A stretch of 64,000 nucleotides of DNA from JAAFHZ01 sp964247085 (GTDB lineage Bacteria; Cyanobacteriota; Cyanobacteriia; Cyanobacteriales; Chamaesiphonaceae), in NCBI GenBank assembly GCA_964247085.1, contig CAXTSX010000017.1, forward strand, positions 1-64,000. The letters are read 5' to 3'. The notes beneath the pieces were generated by a model. That model was not told where the DNA came from and did not search any database. It saw only the letters and a program-made list of their open reading frames with translations. A program made the position numbers and the translations under genes. Below are positions 44,552 to 54,477 of the stretch, piece by piece. The first letter of the stretch is position 1, and each line of letters starts with the position of its first letter.

Positions 44552-47500
44552 ATGCAGCACAATCCAATATTAACCATGCTCAGAGCCTTATGTCTGGGTA
44601 CAGCTATCAATAGCTTTGGACTCCTGGTGGTTAGCCCCACCCTCGCTCAAACTGATGCCGTGTCACCAGTGAAATCTTCAGCCCCCGCTGGACAAAATAT
44701 TTCACCAGTAGCACCAACTATCGTTGATCCCGCCCCTGCGCCTCCCCCCCCTTCCGCTCCTGAAAATCAGAATGCTTCAGCGGTCAAGATCCTCGCTCCG
44801 ACTCCCGATAATGTTTTAGATATTCCAGCGGCCACCGTCGTTCTGCAATATCAAGTAGGCAGCACCGTCGAGCTAAGAGTTAATAATCAACTGGTAGATA
44901 GCAAACTCATTGGTCGGACAGAAACGGATAGTCGGACGAAGCTCATTACTCAGACTTGGTACGGGGTATCTCTGAGCGATGGTAAAAATACTATTACTGC
45001 TAAAACCAGTCAAGGTGAAGTAGCTACTACTACCATCCAAGTAGCTGGGACAGCCACTAAAATTCAACTGAGCAGTGCCGAAACTAGGGTGCCTGCAGAT
45101 GGTCGGACTTTAGTAAATCTAGAAGGTCAATTGGTTGACGAAAATGGTAACGTTGCCAAGCAAGATAGTACTATTACGCTGTATACGACCGCTGGTGAAT
45201 TTGCTGGCATTGATGCCAACAAAGACCAGCCGGGATTCCAGGTACCAGTTCAAAAGGGTAAATTCTCAGCTAAACTGCGAGCGGGCTTAGATGCCCAAAC
45301 AGTGCGTATTCGAGCCACAAACTTGAATATGGAAGCCTTTGCTCAGGTGCAGTTTGAAACCAACTTGCGCACTTCGATCGCCACTGGGGTAGTTGATTTC
45401 CGTCTGGGGGCACGGGGTACCGATTATTATCGGCCTTTCACTGAGTTTCTGCCGATCGATCGCGATAATAGCTCTCAACTCCAAGCGCGGGGGCAAGCCT
45501 TTGCTACCGGGCGGATTGGTGACTGGGCTGTAACCGGGGCAGTTAATAGCGATCGCCCGCTCAACAAACTTTGCGGTACTAACGATCGACTCTCCCGCGA
45601 TACTTACAGTAGTCAATCTTGCGAAGAAGTTTATCCCGTTTATGGTGACACTTCTAAAGTAGACGTGTTGACTCCTTCCCGCGATAGTGTTTATTTGAAA
45701 GCGGAAAGTTCTACTGGGGTCGCTGGTAATGTGCCCAATATGGCCATGTGGGGCGACTATGGTACCAACGAATTTGCTAATCGATCGCAGCAATTCACCG
45801 CCACTAACCGCAACTTACACGGTGCCAAACTAAACTACAACTTTGGCGACTTCTTAGTCAGTGGTTTCTACGGTGATAACGTCCAGGGCTTCCAACGGGA
45901 CAATATTGCCCCAGACGGCACCAGCGGTATTTATTTCTTGTCGAAACGTCTGATTTTGGGTGGTAGTGAAAACCTGATGATCGAATCCGAAGAACTCGAT
46001 CGGCCAGGTACTGTTATCAAACAAGAATTCTTAAATCGTGGTCTGGACTACGAAGTTGATTACGATCGCGGTACCATCTTACTCCGCCGCCCTCTACTAC
46101 GGACAGGCGTTGCTGAGAACGGCAACATCTTGGTACGCCGCTTAGTTGCTACTTATCAGTTTGCTAGCGGTACTAATAGCAATATTTATGGTGGTCGTGC
46201 CCAGTACAATATCAATCGCACCCAGGGTCAAGAAAGCTGGATTGGCGCGAGCTGGATGCAAGAGAACCAAGGCATTCGCGACTTTAGTATCTTAGGTACT
46301 GATGCTCTGATTGCCTTGAGTCCGACCAGTAACATCGTGGCTGAGTACGCCCGGTCTTCTAACAATACCGGAGCTGGTAGCCCTGTCACCGGTAGTGCAA
46401 TGCGCCTAGAAGGTCAGTTCAAGTTCAGCGATAGCACCACTGGCCGCGCTTATGTACGCAGTAGTGAAGCCGGCTTCTCGAACAACGCGACTACCAGCTT
46501 TGTGCCAGGGCAAACTCGCTATGGTGCCGATCTGTTAACTAGACTTAGTGACAGCACTAGCTTGAAATTACAGGTTGATCGGGAAGAAAATCGCGGTGCG
46601 CCACCGCTGGTTAATGGCAACATTGCCAATCTACTAACTCCCGTCAATCCAGCTACTGGCTTAGTTGATAATGACTTGAGAACCATTACGGCTGGCGTAC
46701 AACAAAAGTTTGGCACTTCTACTTTAGATGTAGATTATGTCAATCGTAACCGTCAAGACCGACTGGCCTTGACCCCAGAGCAAGCTAATGTGTCTTCTGA
46801 TCAAATCCGATCGCGCTTTAACTGGCCGTTGACTAATACGTTAGCTCTCCGGGCTCAAAACGAAACCAATCTGAGCAGCCAGCAAGATGTCGTCTATCCA
46901 AACCGCAGTGCCTTAGGTATTGACTGGACAGTCTTCCCTGGTATCAAACTGGGCCTTAGCCAAAACCTAATTTCTAGTCAGCAGTACGGGGATACTAGCT
47001 ATACGAGCTTAGACTTTGATAGCAGCTACAACGTAACTCCTAGTACCAAGGTCACTGGTCGCTATTCGCTCAGTCCGTTTCAATCGATCGGATCGGTAGG
47101 AATGCAGCAAGGAATCGTCCTCAGTCCTGGTTTAAAACTAGACCTGAATTACGATCGGGTGATTGGTGGCGGTGTCAACAGTGCTACTGGTGCTGGTCAG
47201 CAATTCTCTCAACCCTATAGTTTAGGACAAACATCGTCTTCCTTAGGGGTGACTAGTGGTGATAGTTATGGTGTGGCTGTGAATTACACAGATAACCCTA
47301 ATTTCCAAGCTAATGCCCGCTACGAGTACCGGAATTCTAATTTGGCCAGCAGCAGCAACATCTCCGCTGGTGCGACAGGCAAACTAACCCCCGAATTGAC
47401 TGCTCTGTTTAGATTCCAACAATCCAGTGCTGCCAACCAGATCATTCGAGATGCTGGATCAGGAACAACTAGCCAATTGGGAGCAACCACTAACCTCAAA

Positions 47501-48172
47501 TTAGGAATGGCCTTCCGCAATCCAGCCAGCGATGAATTTAACGGCTTACTCAGCTATCAATATCGCAAGAATCCGGCGTTAGTACCCACGAGCATTCTGA
47601 CCAGTGCTGGTGCTGGCTCCGAAGATCATACTCTGTCCTTAGAAGGCATCTATGCCCCGAATTGGCAGTGGGAATTTGGTGGCAAATATGCATTGCGCAA
47701 TTCCACTAGCTATCTCGATCAATCACTAACGGCAGGGAATACTATCAGCATTAGTCAACTACGGGCAACTTATCGCCTGGGCTATAACTGGGATCTTACT
47801 GGTGATGTCCGGTGGTTAAATCAATTCTCTAGTGGCCGGAGTGAAGTGGGCGCTGCGATCGAAGCGGGTTATTATCTGACTCCCGATCTGCGACTCTCTG
47901 CTGGCTATAGCTTAGGGGTAGCTGACGATCCGAATGGTGGTGGTCGGAACGCCAATGGTCCCTATGTCGGATTGACCGTCAAGGTCAATGAATTATTTGG
48001 TGGCTTTGGCCGTCAACAGTTAACTCCTGTTCAACAACAGGAATCGCAAGTTACCAAAGATGCTAGTTCACAACCATCATCAAACCCTCCCAAGCAAGAG
48101 TCACAAGTTACTGGGGTTTCTAGTCAACCATCGTTGACCCCCGTTCAAAAACAGGAGTCGTCAGCGCCATGA
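44552..48172 (+). CDS. large outer-membrane barrel protein with Ig-like domains
   Basis: A 1206-residue exported protein. Signal peptide to about residue 32 (TLAQ); Pro-rich spacer (about 55-72); two Ig-like domains (about 75-165, and 170-280 resembling invasin Big_1). The long C-terminal half (about 290-1150) has alternating strands such as TKVTGRYSLSPF and AGYYLTPDLRLSAGYSLGV, typical of outer-membrane barrels. LDYEVDYDRGTILLRRPLL near 490-510 is a motif I associate with large DUF11-linked outer-membrane proteins. The tail repeats QESQVT. GAGG lies 11 bases before the ATG. It is likely the platform of the system. Confidence 0.78.
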   Translation: MQHNPILTMLRALCLGTAINSFGLLVVSPTLAQTDAVSPVKSSAPAGQNISPVAPTIVDPAPAPPPPSAPENQNASAVKILAPTPDNVLDIPAATVVLQYQVGSTVELRVNNQLVDSKLIGRTETDSRTKLITQTWYGVSLSDGKNTITAKTSQGEVATTTIQVAGTATKIQLSSAETRVPADGRTLVNLEGQLVDENGNVAKQDSTITLYTTAGEFAGIDANKDQPGFQVPVQKGKFSAKLRAGLDAQTVRIRATNLNMEAFAQVQFETNLRTSIATGVVDFRLGARGTDYYRPFTEFLPIDRDNSSQLQARGQAFATGRIGDWAVTGAVNSDRPLNKLCGTNDRLSRDTYSSQSCEEVYPVYGDTSKVDVLTPSRDSVYLKAESSTGVAGNVPNMAMWGDYGTNEFANRSQQFTATNRNLHGAKLNYNFGDFLVSGFYGDNVQGFQRDNIAPDGTSGIYFLSKRLILGGSENLMIESEELDRPGTVIKQEFLNRGLDYEVDYDRGTILLRRPLLRTGVAENGNILVRRLVATYQFASGTNSNIYGGRAQYNINRTQGQESWIGASWMQENQGIRDFSILGTDALIALSPTSNIVAEYARSSNNTGAGSPVTGSAMRLEGQFKFSDSTTGRAYVRSSEAGFSNNATTSFVPGQTRYGADLLTRLSDSTSLKLQVDREENRGAPPLVNGNIANLLTPVNPATGLVDNDLRTITAGVQQKFGTSTLDVDYVNRNRQDRLALTPEQANVSSDQIRSRFNWPLTNTLALRAQNETNLSSQQDVVYPNRSALGIDWTVFPGIKLGLSQNLISSQQYGDTSYTSLDFDSSYNVTPSTKVTGRYSLSPFQSIGSVGMQQGIVLSPGLKLDLNYDRVIGGGVNSATGAGQQFSQPYSLGQTSSSLGVTSGDSYGVAVNYTDNPNFQANARYEYRNSNLASSSNISAGATGKLTPELTALFRFQQSSAANQIIRDAGSGTTSQLGATTNLKLGMAFRNPASDEFNGLLSYQYRKNPALVPTSILTSAGAGSEDHTLSLEGIYAPNWQWEFGGKYALRNSTSYLDQSLTAGNTISISQLRATYRLGYNWDLTGDVRWLNQFSSGRSEVGAAIEAGYYLTPDLRLSAGYSLGVADDPNGGGRNANGPYVGLTVKVNELFGGFGRQQLTPVQQQESQVTKDASSQPSSNPPKQESQVTGVSSQPSLTPVQKQESSAP

Positions 48173-50259
48173 AAAATACCTCATTAATAATTAGTCATCC
48201 TCTGTTGTCGCGGCTGTTGTTGGGTGGTCTGGGATTGGCCTTCTGGCCATCAGTCAGCCTCGCGGCTCCAGAGCAATATTTCCAAATTACTGTTAATAGT
48301 AATCGCGATGCAATTATTGCTGATCAATTTCTCACCCTTCGAGAAGCAATTAGCATCAGCAATGGTCAACTGAAGTTCGACAGGCTTAGTTCCGCCGAAC
48401 AGCAGCAAGTAAAAATGCTGACTAATGCCAGTGGTCATCGTGTGGAATTTCAATTACCAGATGGTCAAAAACGAATTGAGCTTAGCTCCGAATTACCCGC
48501 GATTATTGCCAACAAAGTAACGATCGATGGGGGAGCTGGTAGTAGTTCAGCTGCCATTCAAAACCTCACCTTTGCCACCCCACGGGTGGAAATCACCCCG
48601 GCAGCTGGCCAGCAAATTAATCGTGGCTTAGCGATTATGGCCAGTGATGTCACGGTCACGGGTCTGAGTATCTATGGCTTTCGGGTGGGGAATCAAGCCG
48701 CAACGCAAAACATCCCAGCAGCAGATATTTTTGTCGGCACCAGCAATTATCCCCAGCTCGATGACCGGTCGGCACCCCAACGGGTACTAATTGAAAACAA
48801 CTGGCTGGGTATTACCCCTAATCGGGATATCCCAGAACAAACCTCGGACTTTGGCGTATATATATTCAACTCCCAAGGCACCAAGGTTCGGCACAACGCG
48901 ATCGCTCACCACAGTGCCAGCGGGATTATTAGCCAAGTCAATGCTAACAATTTATTAATTGCTGATAACGCCATTTTTAGTAATGGTTTCCAAGGAATGC
49001 CTGATGCGATCCGCTTAGAAGGCAATTTGCGACAAAACAAAATTCAAGGTAATTTGATTTGTGGTAACGATGGTAGCGGGATTTTTGTTTTTAAACCTGC
49101 TACTGGTAATGTCCAAATTACTAACAACCATCTGCAATCCAATGGTCGGCGATTACGCCGATCGGCTATTCACCTGATGGGCAACGATCACCAAGTTACC
49201 GATAACTCGATCGAGTTTCAAAATGGCAGTGGCGTGGCAGTTACGGCTTTTGCCGAAGGTAAGGAATCTTCCTCCCAACGCAACTTAATTACCAACAATC
49301 GCTTTCAAAAACTGGATGGTTTGAGCATTGACCTCATTACCTACCGCAACGATGCCGTCGAAGACTTTCAAGATGGTGATGGTCTGAACCAACCACGTAA
49401 CACGGAAAATCGCCGCTTAGATACCGGCAACGGTGCCATTAACGCACCGCGCTTCTTAGCTTCAGAATTTTATTTGATTGGCGATCGCGTCAATTTAGAC
49501 GGCATGGCTGATCCCGGTGCCGAAGTGGAAATTTATCAGGTGAAGGCCGATGGTAGTAACAATGGTCCCCTATCTAAGCCCTTGCAGAAAGTGGTAGCCG
49601 ACTCCCAGGGACGTTTTCAAGCGACTTTCCAGGATCTGACACCCGGTACTTTATTGAGTGCGATCGCTACCGATCGACAGTATGGGACTTCCGAACCTGC
49701 TGAGAATGTGATAATTACAATGCCAGGTATAGCATCTGTACCCAGGGCAAATTATGCGGTACCTGCCGACTGTTCTCTAAAAGAGGCTTCTTCTAAAGTC
49801 AAGTTGCCAGTAGAACGTCCAGTTCCGCCTCCAGATGAAGTACCACCACCATCTGTTGTCACCAAGATGTCAATTCCCCGCAAGGTACACTTTGCGTTAG
49901 ATAAATCGACAATTAGCCCAGCTTCCGCACGGGTGTTAAAAGAGATTGTCCAAGTATTGCAAGATCATCCTTATATCTCAGTAGATTTATCTGGTCATAC
50001 CGATCCGCGTGCTTCTCAATCTTATAACCAAGCTTTAGGTATGCGCCGAGTAGTGGCAGTTCGCAACTATTTATTGAAGCAGGGTATTGCTCCGCAGCGA
50101 TTAACTATTCGTTCTTTGGGATTCAAGAAACGCTTTAGTAATGAACGTGGTGTACAACCTTATGCTCTCGATCGTCGAGTGGAATTTGATTATCAAGATC
50201 TGCGTGGTGGCCAGGTAGAAATTATCGATCGGTTCGATGATCTTCAACCAGAAAAATAA
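48169..50259 (+). CDS. beta-helix protein with C-terminal OmpA domain
   Basis: A 696-residue exported protein whose ATG overlaps the barrel stop (ATGA). Signal peptide to about residue 32 (SLA-AP). A right-handed parallel beta-helix covers about 80-410 (NNLLIADNAIFSNGFQG, GNVQITNNHLQSNG). An Ig-like domain follows (about 440-515) and a Pro-rich linker. The OmpA domain (about 565-690) has VDLSGHTDPRASQSYNQALG and RRVEF, and should bind peptidoglycan. It probably anchors the surface structure to the wall. Confidence 0.85.
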   Translation: MKNTSLIISHPLLSRLLLGGLGLAFWPSVSLAAPEQYFQITVNSNRDAIIADQFLTLREAISISNGQLKFDRLSSAEQQQVKMLTNASGHRVEFQLPDGQKRIELSSELPAIIANKVTIDGGAGSSSAAIQNLTFATPRVEITPAAGQQINRGLAIMASDVTVTGLSIYGFRVGNQAATQNIPAADIFVGTSNYPQLDDRSAPQRVLIENNWLGITPNRDIPEQTSDFGVYIFNSQGTKVRHNAIAHHSASGIISQVNANNLLIADNAIFSNGFQGMPDAIRLEGNLRQNKIQGNLICGNDGSGIFVFKPATGNVQITNNHLQSNGRRLRRSAIHLMGNDHQVTDNSIEFQNGSGVAVTAFAEGKESSSQRNLITNNRFQKLDGLSIDLITYRNDAVEDFQDGDGLNQPRNTENRRLDTGNGAINAPRFLASEFYLIGDRVNLDGMADPGAEVEIYQVKADGSNNGPLSKPLQKVVADSQGRFQATFQDLTPGTLLSAIATDRQYGTSEPAENVIITMPGIASVPRANYAVPADCSLKEASSKVKLPVERPVPPPDEVPPPSVVTKMSIPRKVHFALDKSTISPASARVLKEIVQVLQDHPYISVDLSGHTDPRASQSYNQALGMRRVVAVRNYLLKQGIAPQRLTIRSLGFKKRFSNERGVQPYALDRRVEFDYQDLRGGQVEIIDRFDDLQPEK

Positions 50260-50286
50260 TCCTGAAATTTGATTTACATTGACCAA

Positions 50287-50316
50287 GAGGGTTGTGCTAA
50301 ACACCCCTCTTTTTTT
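50287..50316 (+). terminator. terminator of the surface-protein cluster
   Basis: A GAGGG...CCCTC hairpin at 50287-50309 is followed by seven T, 28 bases after the OmpA gene stop. It marks the end of the cluster. Confidence 0.8.
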
Positions 50317-50325
50317 GAATATCCT

Positions 50326-50354
50326 CACGAGATGCGCCATGAGTGCATCTCGTG
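50326..50354. repeat. perfect 10-bp inverted repeat
   Basis: CACGAGATGC (50326-50335) pairs with GCATCTCGTG (50345-50354) around 9 bases, immediately beyond the cluster terminator. No T run follows. Role unknown. Confidence 0.5.
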
Positions 50355-50488
50355 CAGATAAATCTTGATCGCCTTTGTTTTTGACAATATTTTAGTATAT
50401 CCACCCTCTCGAAAGATGATGATCTCAGCATAAATATTCTGGAACTGAGTAAAATGTAATAACCTTAACTTAATTCTAGGGTTTGAAG

Positions 50489-51058
50489 ATGGTTGCTATA
50501 AAAGATAATTCTCCCCGATTCACTCCAGCAGAGTATTTTGCTTGGGAAGAACAACAGTTAGAGCGTCATGAATATATTAATGGTGAAGTTTATGCCATGA
50601 CTGGTGGGACTATCAATCATAGTCAAATTGCCATCAAAATTACTTCTATGTTAAATAATCACTTAGATGGTAGTGAATGCAAAACTCTTAATTCTGACGC
50701 CAGAATTAATATTCTAGAAACTGATGACTATAGCTATCCAGATGGAAGTGTGACCTGCGATCACAGAGATAAAAATAATACTCAATATATCGCTTATCCA
50801 TGTTTGATCGTTGAAGTCTTATCGGATAGCACCGAAGCTTATGACCGTGGTGATAAATTTTATCGATACCGTCGCAATCCAGTTTTACAAGATTATGTTT
50901 TAGTTAGTACCAAATCGATCGCGATCGATCTTTATCACAAGAACAATTCAAACGAATGGGTAATTACCAATTATCGTGCGGGTGACACCATTCAGCTTAA
51001 AAGTATCGAGCTAAGTTTTCCCATCGAGCAAGTCTATCGCGGAATTGTATTTGAGTAA
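50489..51058 (+). CDS. Uma2 family (DUF820) nuclease-fold protein
   Basis: A 189-residue Uma2 protein with the full PD-(D/E)XK pattern: PDGSVTCDH, then CLIVEVLSDSTEAYDRGDKFY, with the Lys that the copy at 7166 seems to lack. ERHEYINGEVYAMTGG is the usual N-terminal motif. ATG 50489 follows AGGG at 7 bases and is preferred over a TTG two codons upstream. It is monocistronic. Cyanobacteria carry many copies; the role is unknown. Confidence 0.9.
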   Translation: MVAIKDNSPRFTPAEYFAWEEQQLERHEYINGEVYAMTGGTINHSQIAIKITSMLNNHLDGSECKTLNSDARINILETDDYSYPDGSVTCDHRDKNNTQYIAYPCLIVEVLSDSTEAYDRGDKFYRYRRNPVLQDYVLVSTKSIAIDLYHKNNSNEWVITNYRAGDTIQLKSIELSFPIEQVYRGIVFE

Positions 51059-51147
51059 GAAATAATATAGCTTTACCCTGGGGCTGAATTCAGGGGAAAA
51101 TTGATCGCTAAGTAGTTGATAAAAGATCCATCACGACCACGAATTAA

Positions 51148-51948
51148 CTACATAGCCAAATCACATTCCTTCACCATCATTGCTGACAACTGCTTGATCC
51201 CTTTTTGTAGATGACGAGTGACAGTCATCGGACTAACCCCAATTTTTTCGGCGGCTTCTTTACGGGGCAAACCATTGATATAAACGTATTCGATCGCCTT
51301 TTGAGTCTTAGCTTCTAATTCGCCAATCATCCCGGCCAGCTGTTGACGCTCTTCTTCGATGTATTGACGATTCTGTTCGTAAACGTCAGGAAGACTATCA
51401 CCTAGAGTTACTGGGCAGTCCATCATATGACCGATGGTGGCATCGAGGCTGAGAGTTTGACGGTTGTTATCGGCGGCTTGGGCTTCGCACCATTCTTCAA
51501 TGGTAACTTGCAAAGCATCAGCAATTTCCACATCGCTGGGCTTCCGATCGAGGATTAAAGTGAGATGTTGACGCATTTTTTCGCCCTCTCTTTTTAGTTC
51601 TCGCCAACGGCGGGGAATTTTGATGACACTACTGCGGTCTCGTAGGAAGTGGAGAATTTCGCCGCGAATGTAGGGGACGGCAAAGGAGCTAAAAGCACAG
51701 CCCTGGTGGGGATTGAATCGTTCGATCGCTCTAATTAGTCCTAAGTAGCCAATTTGTTCTAAATCTTGGTAAGTTTCTAGACACTGACGACTCAAACGAT
51801 GGGCTACTTGTCTAACCAAACCAGAATTGAGTAAGACTAGTTTGTTCCGCACAGGGACACTCGGTTTGTTGTGATAGGTCATCAATAAGGATATTGATTC
51901 AGCATTGCGATGGTCGGCGGTAGAGGTAGCAGCGTTTGCAGTGGCCAT
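51148..51948 (-). CDS. sigF: RNA polymerase sigma factor, group 3 (SigF-like)
   Basis: A 266-residue sigma-70 factor. Region 2 has YQDLEQIGYLGLIRAIERFNP and FSSFAVPYIRGEILHFLRDR. Region 3 is LKREGEKMRQHL and on, and region 4 has the helix-turn-helix PRKEAAEKIGVSPMTVTRHL. Regions 1.1 and 1.2 are absent, as in group 3. Synechocystis SigF controls pili and motility; this protein resembles it, but the regulon here is unknown. It might serve the surface cluster 1 kb away (speculative). Confidence 0.85.
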   Translation of the reverse strand: MATANAATSTADHRNAESISLLMTYHNKPSVPVRNKLVLLNSGLVRQVAHRLSRQCLETYQDLEQIGYLGLIRAIERFNPHQGCAFSSFAVPYIRGEILHFLRDRSSVIKIPRRWRELKREGEKMRQHLTLILDRKPSDVEIADALQVTIEEWCEAQAADNNRQTLSLDATIGHMMDCPVTLGDSLPDVYEQNRQYIEEERQQLAGMIGELEAKTQKAIEYVYINGLPRKEAAEKIGVSPMTVTRHLQKGIKQLSAMMVKECDLAM

Positions 51949-52104
51949 TGGGATGAGTAACTAGTAGATGTGATGTTTTGAACATTCACATTCTCTCTAA
52001 ATGACCGTCGGGGTAATAGGGTTGATCTACGGAACTTCCTAAAATCGGTAATGTTCAACTCAGTAAATTTACACAAGTTCAAATACACTATACAAATTTT
52101 CGTT

Positions 52105-52950
52105 TCAGCTGATTTGGAGAGACAGCTGATAAATATGTCGTTTGTTCACTGCCGTCAAAGCAGCTAACTGCTTACTGGCATCCGATCGCGATAGCCCCTG
52201 CGCCAACAGTTGCACCAACTCTGTCTTAATCAAATCATCCGACCATTGCGGTGTGAGAAACTCGGCTCCAGCCACAATTACTACGTATTCTCCTTGGGGT
52301 TCTTTATTTTGGTGGTGTTCGATCGCCGTCTCTAAACTGCCGCGCCAAAACTCCTCGTGCATTTTGGTCAATTCTCTCGCCAACACCACCTGACGCTGGG
52401 GTTCTAGCTGCTCGGCTAAATCGGCCAGAGTGCGGCGCAGCCGATGGGGCGCTTCATAAAAAACAATTGTGCGGGTTTCAGACTTAATAGCCGAAAGTCT
52501 TTGCTGCCGATCGATCCCCTTAACTGGCAAAAATCCTTCAAAAACGAATCGATCGCTAGCCAATCCCGAGGCACTTAGACCCGTAATTACGGCAGTCACA
52601 CCGGGAATTGGGACAACGGTGATCCCCGCTACCACGCAAGCGGCTACCAATAAAAAACCGGGATCAGAAATCCCCGGCATTCCAGCATCAGTGACCAAAG
52701 CGATCGATTGACCGGCTGCCAATTTATTAATTAGTTGGGGAATCTGCTGACGTTCATTATGTTCGTGACAGCTAATTTGCGGTGTCTTAATTTGAAAATG
52801 ATGGAGCAGCTTGCCAGTATGCCTGGTATCCTCAGCCGCAATCAGATCTACTTCCTGGAGGATGCGTACGGCGCGAAAAGTAATATCTTCTAAGTTTCCA
52901 ATGGGAGTACCCACCAAATATAGCGTGTTCGCCTGGGCGTTTTTAGACAT
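52105..52950 (-). CDS. rsmI: 16S rRNA C1402 2'-O-methyltransferase
   Basis: A 281-residue tetrapyrrole-methylase-fold enzyme that methylates the ribose of C1402 in 16S rRNA. LVGTPIGNLEDITFRAVRIL, AAEDTRHTGKLL, ALVTDAGMPGISDPG and VFYEAPHRLRRTLADL are all canonical. Length is normal. It lies 20 bases downstream of the YaaW-like gene on the same strand. Confidence 0.96.
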   Translation of the reverse strand: MSKNAQANTLYLVGTPIGNLEDITFRAVRILQEVDLIAAEDTRHTGKLLHHFQIKTPQISCHEHNERQQIPQLINKLAAGQSIALVTDAGMPGISDPGFLLVAACVVAGITVVPIPGVTAVITGLSASGLASDRFVFEGFLPVKGIDRQQRLSAIKSETRTIVFYEAPHRLRRTLADLAEQLEPQRQVVLARELTKMHEEFWRGSLETAIEHHQNKEPQGEYVVIVAGAEFLTPQWSDDLIKTELVQLLAQGLSRSDASKQLAALTAVNKRHIYQLSLQIS

Positions 52951-52970
52951 TGGCTATGTTTATGGGGTGG

Positions 52971-53834
52971 CTAAGCAATTTCCCAACAATCATTACTGTC
53001 TAGATACGATCCCCGTACTAGTCGAATCTGAGCCAATGCCACAATGGTGGGAATGATCCGCCCGTAGTTGGTCGAAATCGCTCGCCAACCTAAATCGGCA
53101 AAGAACCAACCCCACATCACCGGACCCAATACCGCAAATACACCCCGTACCGCTCCTTGACGAGCAACATTGGCGACCATGCCCCGTTTGGCCAATTGCA
53201 TCGTGACATAAGCTTGAATTTGACCAGTGGCCGCGATCCCACCCTGGACAGCTTGCCTGGTAACTTGGTAGGTCGCAAAATGGATGGCAAACTGCTTGGC
53301 AATTTGCTGTAGAACCACTGGTTGCACCACTGAACTCATCACCAAAGCGCTACTACCAGTCAAAAGCAACTTCATGGGATCGTGTTGAACATGCAGCGGC
53401 AGCGGCTGAGAAAAATTGGATTGGCTCAGGGACTTTTGCACCTTAGTAGTAATGGCCGTCTGCTCAGCTGCGGGTAACTGCTGCCAGGCTTTACCCATTA
53501 AATGCAAGAACAGCTCTGCTTCGAGGTCTTCGGTGCTGAGCTGCTTGGAATAAGGCATTTTTAGGTAGCGACAGACTTGAATCACCACTTGCCGGTAGCT
53601 GATTTGCTGGGTGCGTCCTTGTAAAACGGTCAAACCATCAGCGGCCAAATAACGAAAGCGTTGTTCGATCGATTCGATCCACTCGACTCTTTCTTGACTT
53701 TGAATCTCCAAAGCATCAGGAGTACTCATATAGTCCAACGGATTAAATTTTCGACAAAAAAGAATTCTGGTGAGCTGCTGCAACTCTTCGTCTGTTGCCA
53801 GTTCTAGTACTGTGCGTAATTCGTCCAAAGCCAC
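52971..53834 (-). CDS. YaaW/UPF0174 family protein
   Basis: A 287-residue protein resembling E. coli YaaW: an N-terminal helical stretch LATDEELQQLTRIL, then ISYRQVVIQVCRYLKMPYSK, STEDLEAELFLHLMGKAW, and a C-terminal glycine/alanine-rich part with GPVMWGWFFADLGW. The match is by pattern and memory. Function is unknown; members are linked to stress or pathogen lifestyles. It is probably co-transcribed with rsmI. Confidence 0.65.
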   Translation of the reverse strand: MALDELRTVLELATDEELQQLTRILFCRKFNPLDYMSTPDALEIQSQERVEWIESIEQRFRYLAADGLTVLQGRTQQISYRQVVIQVCRYLKMPYSKQLSTEDLEAELFLHLMGKAWQQLPAAEQTAITTKVQKSLSQSNFSQPLPLHVQHDPMKLLLTGSSALVMSSVVQPVVLQQIAKQFAIHFATYQVTRQAVQGGIAATGQIQAYVTMQLAKRGMVANVARQGAVRGVFAVLGPVMWGWFFADLGWRAISTNYGRIIPTIVALAQIRLVRGSYLDSNDCWEIA

Positions 53835-53986
53835 TCCTCCTCAAATTGAGAGTCCGGTAAAACCACTGCGCAACTCTGCCCTCTTATTGTAGACAACGAT
53901 CACAATACTGTCTAATCTTAAGTATCCGTAAGTCTGAACAAGTCTTACCTAGCCTACCCATTTATTATTCTAACTCCCCAATTTCC

Positions 53987-54412
53987 ATGAAATTTTCTAC
54001 CTCAATTTCTGTTGTAGCGATCGCCCTGGTTACAACCATCATGGGTGCCTCGGTCGTAACGGCTCTGGAAGCCTATAAAACCAAGATCGATCAAGTAGTA
54101 GTAACTGGTCTAAAGGCCAAGAAAAAGTATGATGTTCAATACAAGAGCGCCACTGGCAAGGACGGTAAACGCAAGGTAGATACCAATGCTTGCGGGGAAG
54201 CCTTGATTTCCAAAATGGGTAAGTTCCAATCAGTCATGATTGATGGTCAAAATATTGATCCCAAAACCCTAACGGTCAAAGAACATCGTCGTTGTTCTGT
54301 GCGTAAGAATTCTTCTAGCACGCGACGCACTCCAACAAAGAATATTGCTAAGCCCATTAATGTTCCGATTACTACCCCTAGTCCGATGATATCGCCTGAT
54401 TCTACTAAGTAG
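53987..54412 (+). CDS. small exported protein, unknown
   Basis: A 141-residue protein, not recognised. It has a signal peptide (MKFSTSISVVAIALVTTIMG, cut near VTA, about residue 26). The mature part is basic (KAKKKYDVQYKSATGKDGKR) with two cysteines. The tail is Thr/Pro-rich (PITTPSPMISPDSTK). The Lys-rich face suggests binding to acidic polymers, which is a guess. The gene is monocistronic. Confidence 0.65.
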   Translation: MKFSTSISVVAIALVTTIMGASVVTALEAYKTKIDQVVVTGLKAKKKYDVQYKSATGKDGKRKVDTNACGEALISKMGKFQSVMIDGQNIDPKTLTVKEHRRCSVRKNSSSTRRTPTKNIAKPINVPITTPSPMISPDSTK

Positions 54413-54477
54413 CCAGAGGATTTTAGGAATCTCTACATCGTGGTTAGGATCATAGATTAAAGTAAGATCTAAAATTG

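Noticed and set aside
44552..48172. TonB-dependent receptor or two-partner secretion TpsB
   Set aside because: No TonB box, plug or POTRA pattern; the N-terminal half is Ig-like domains.
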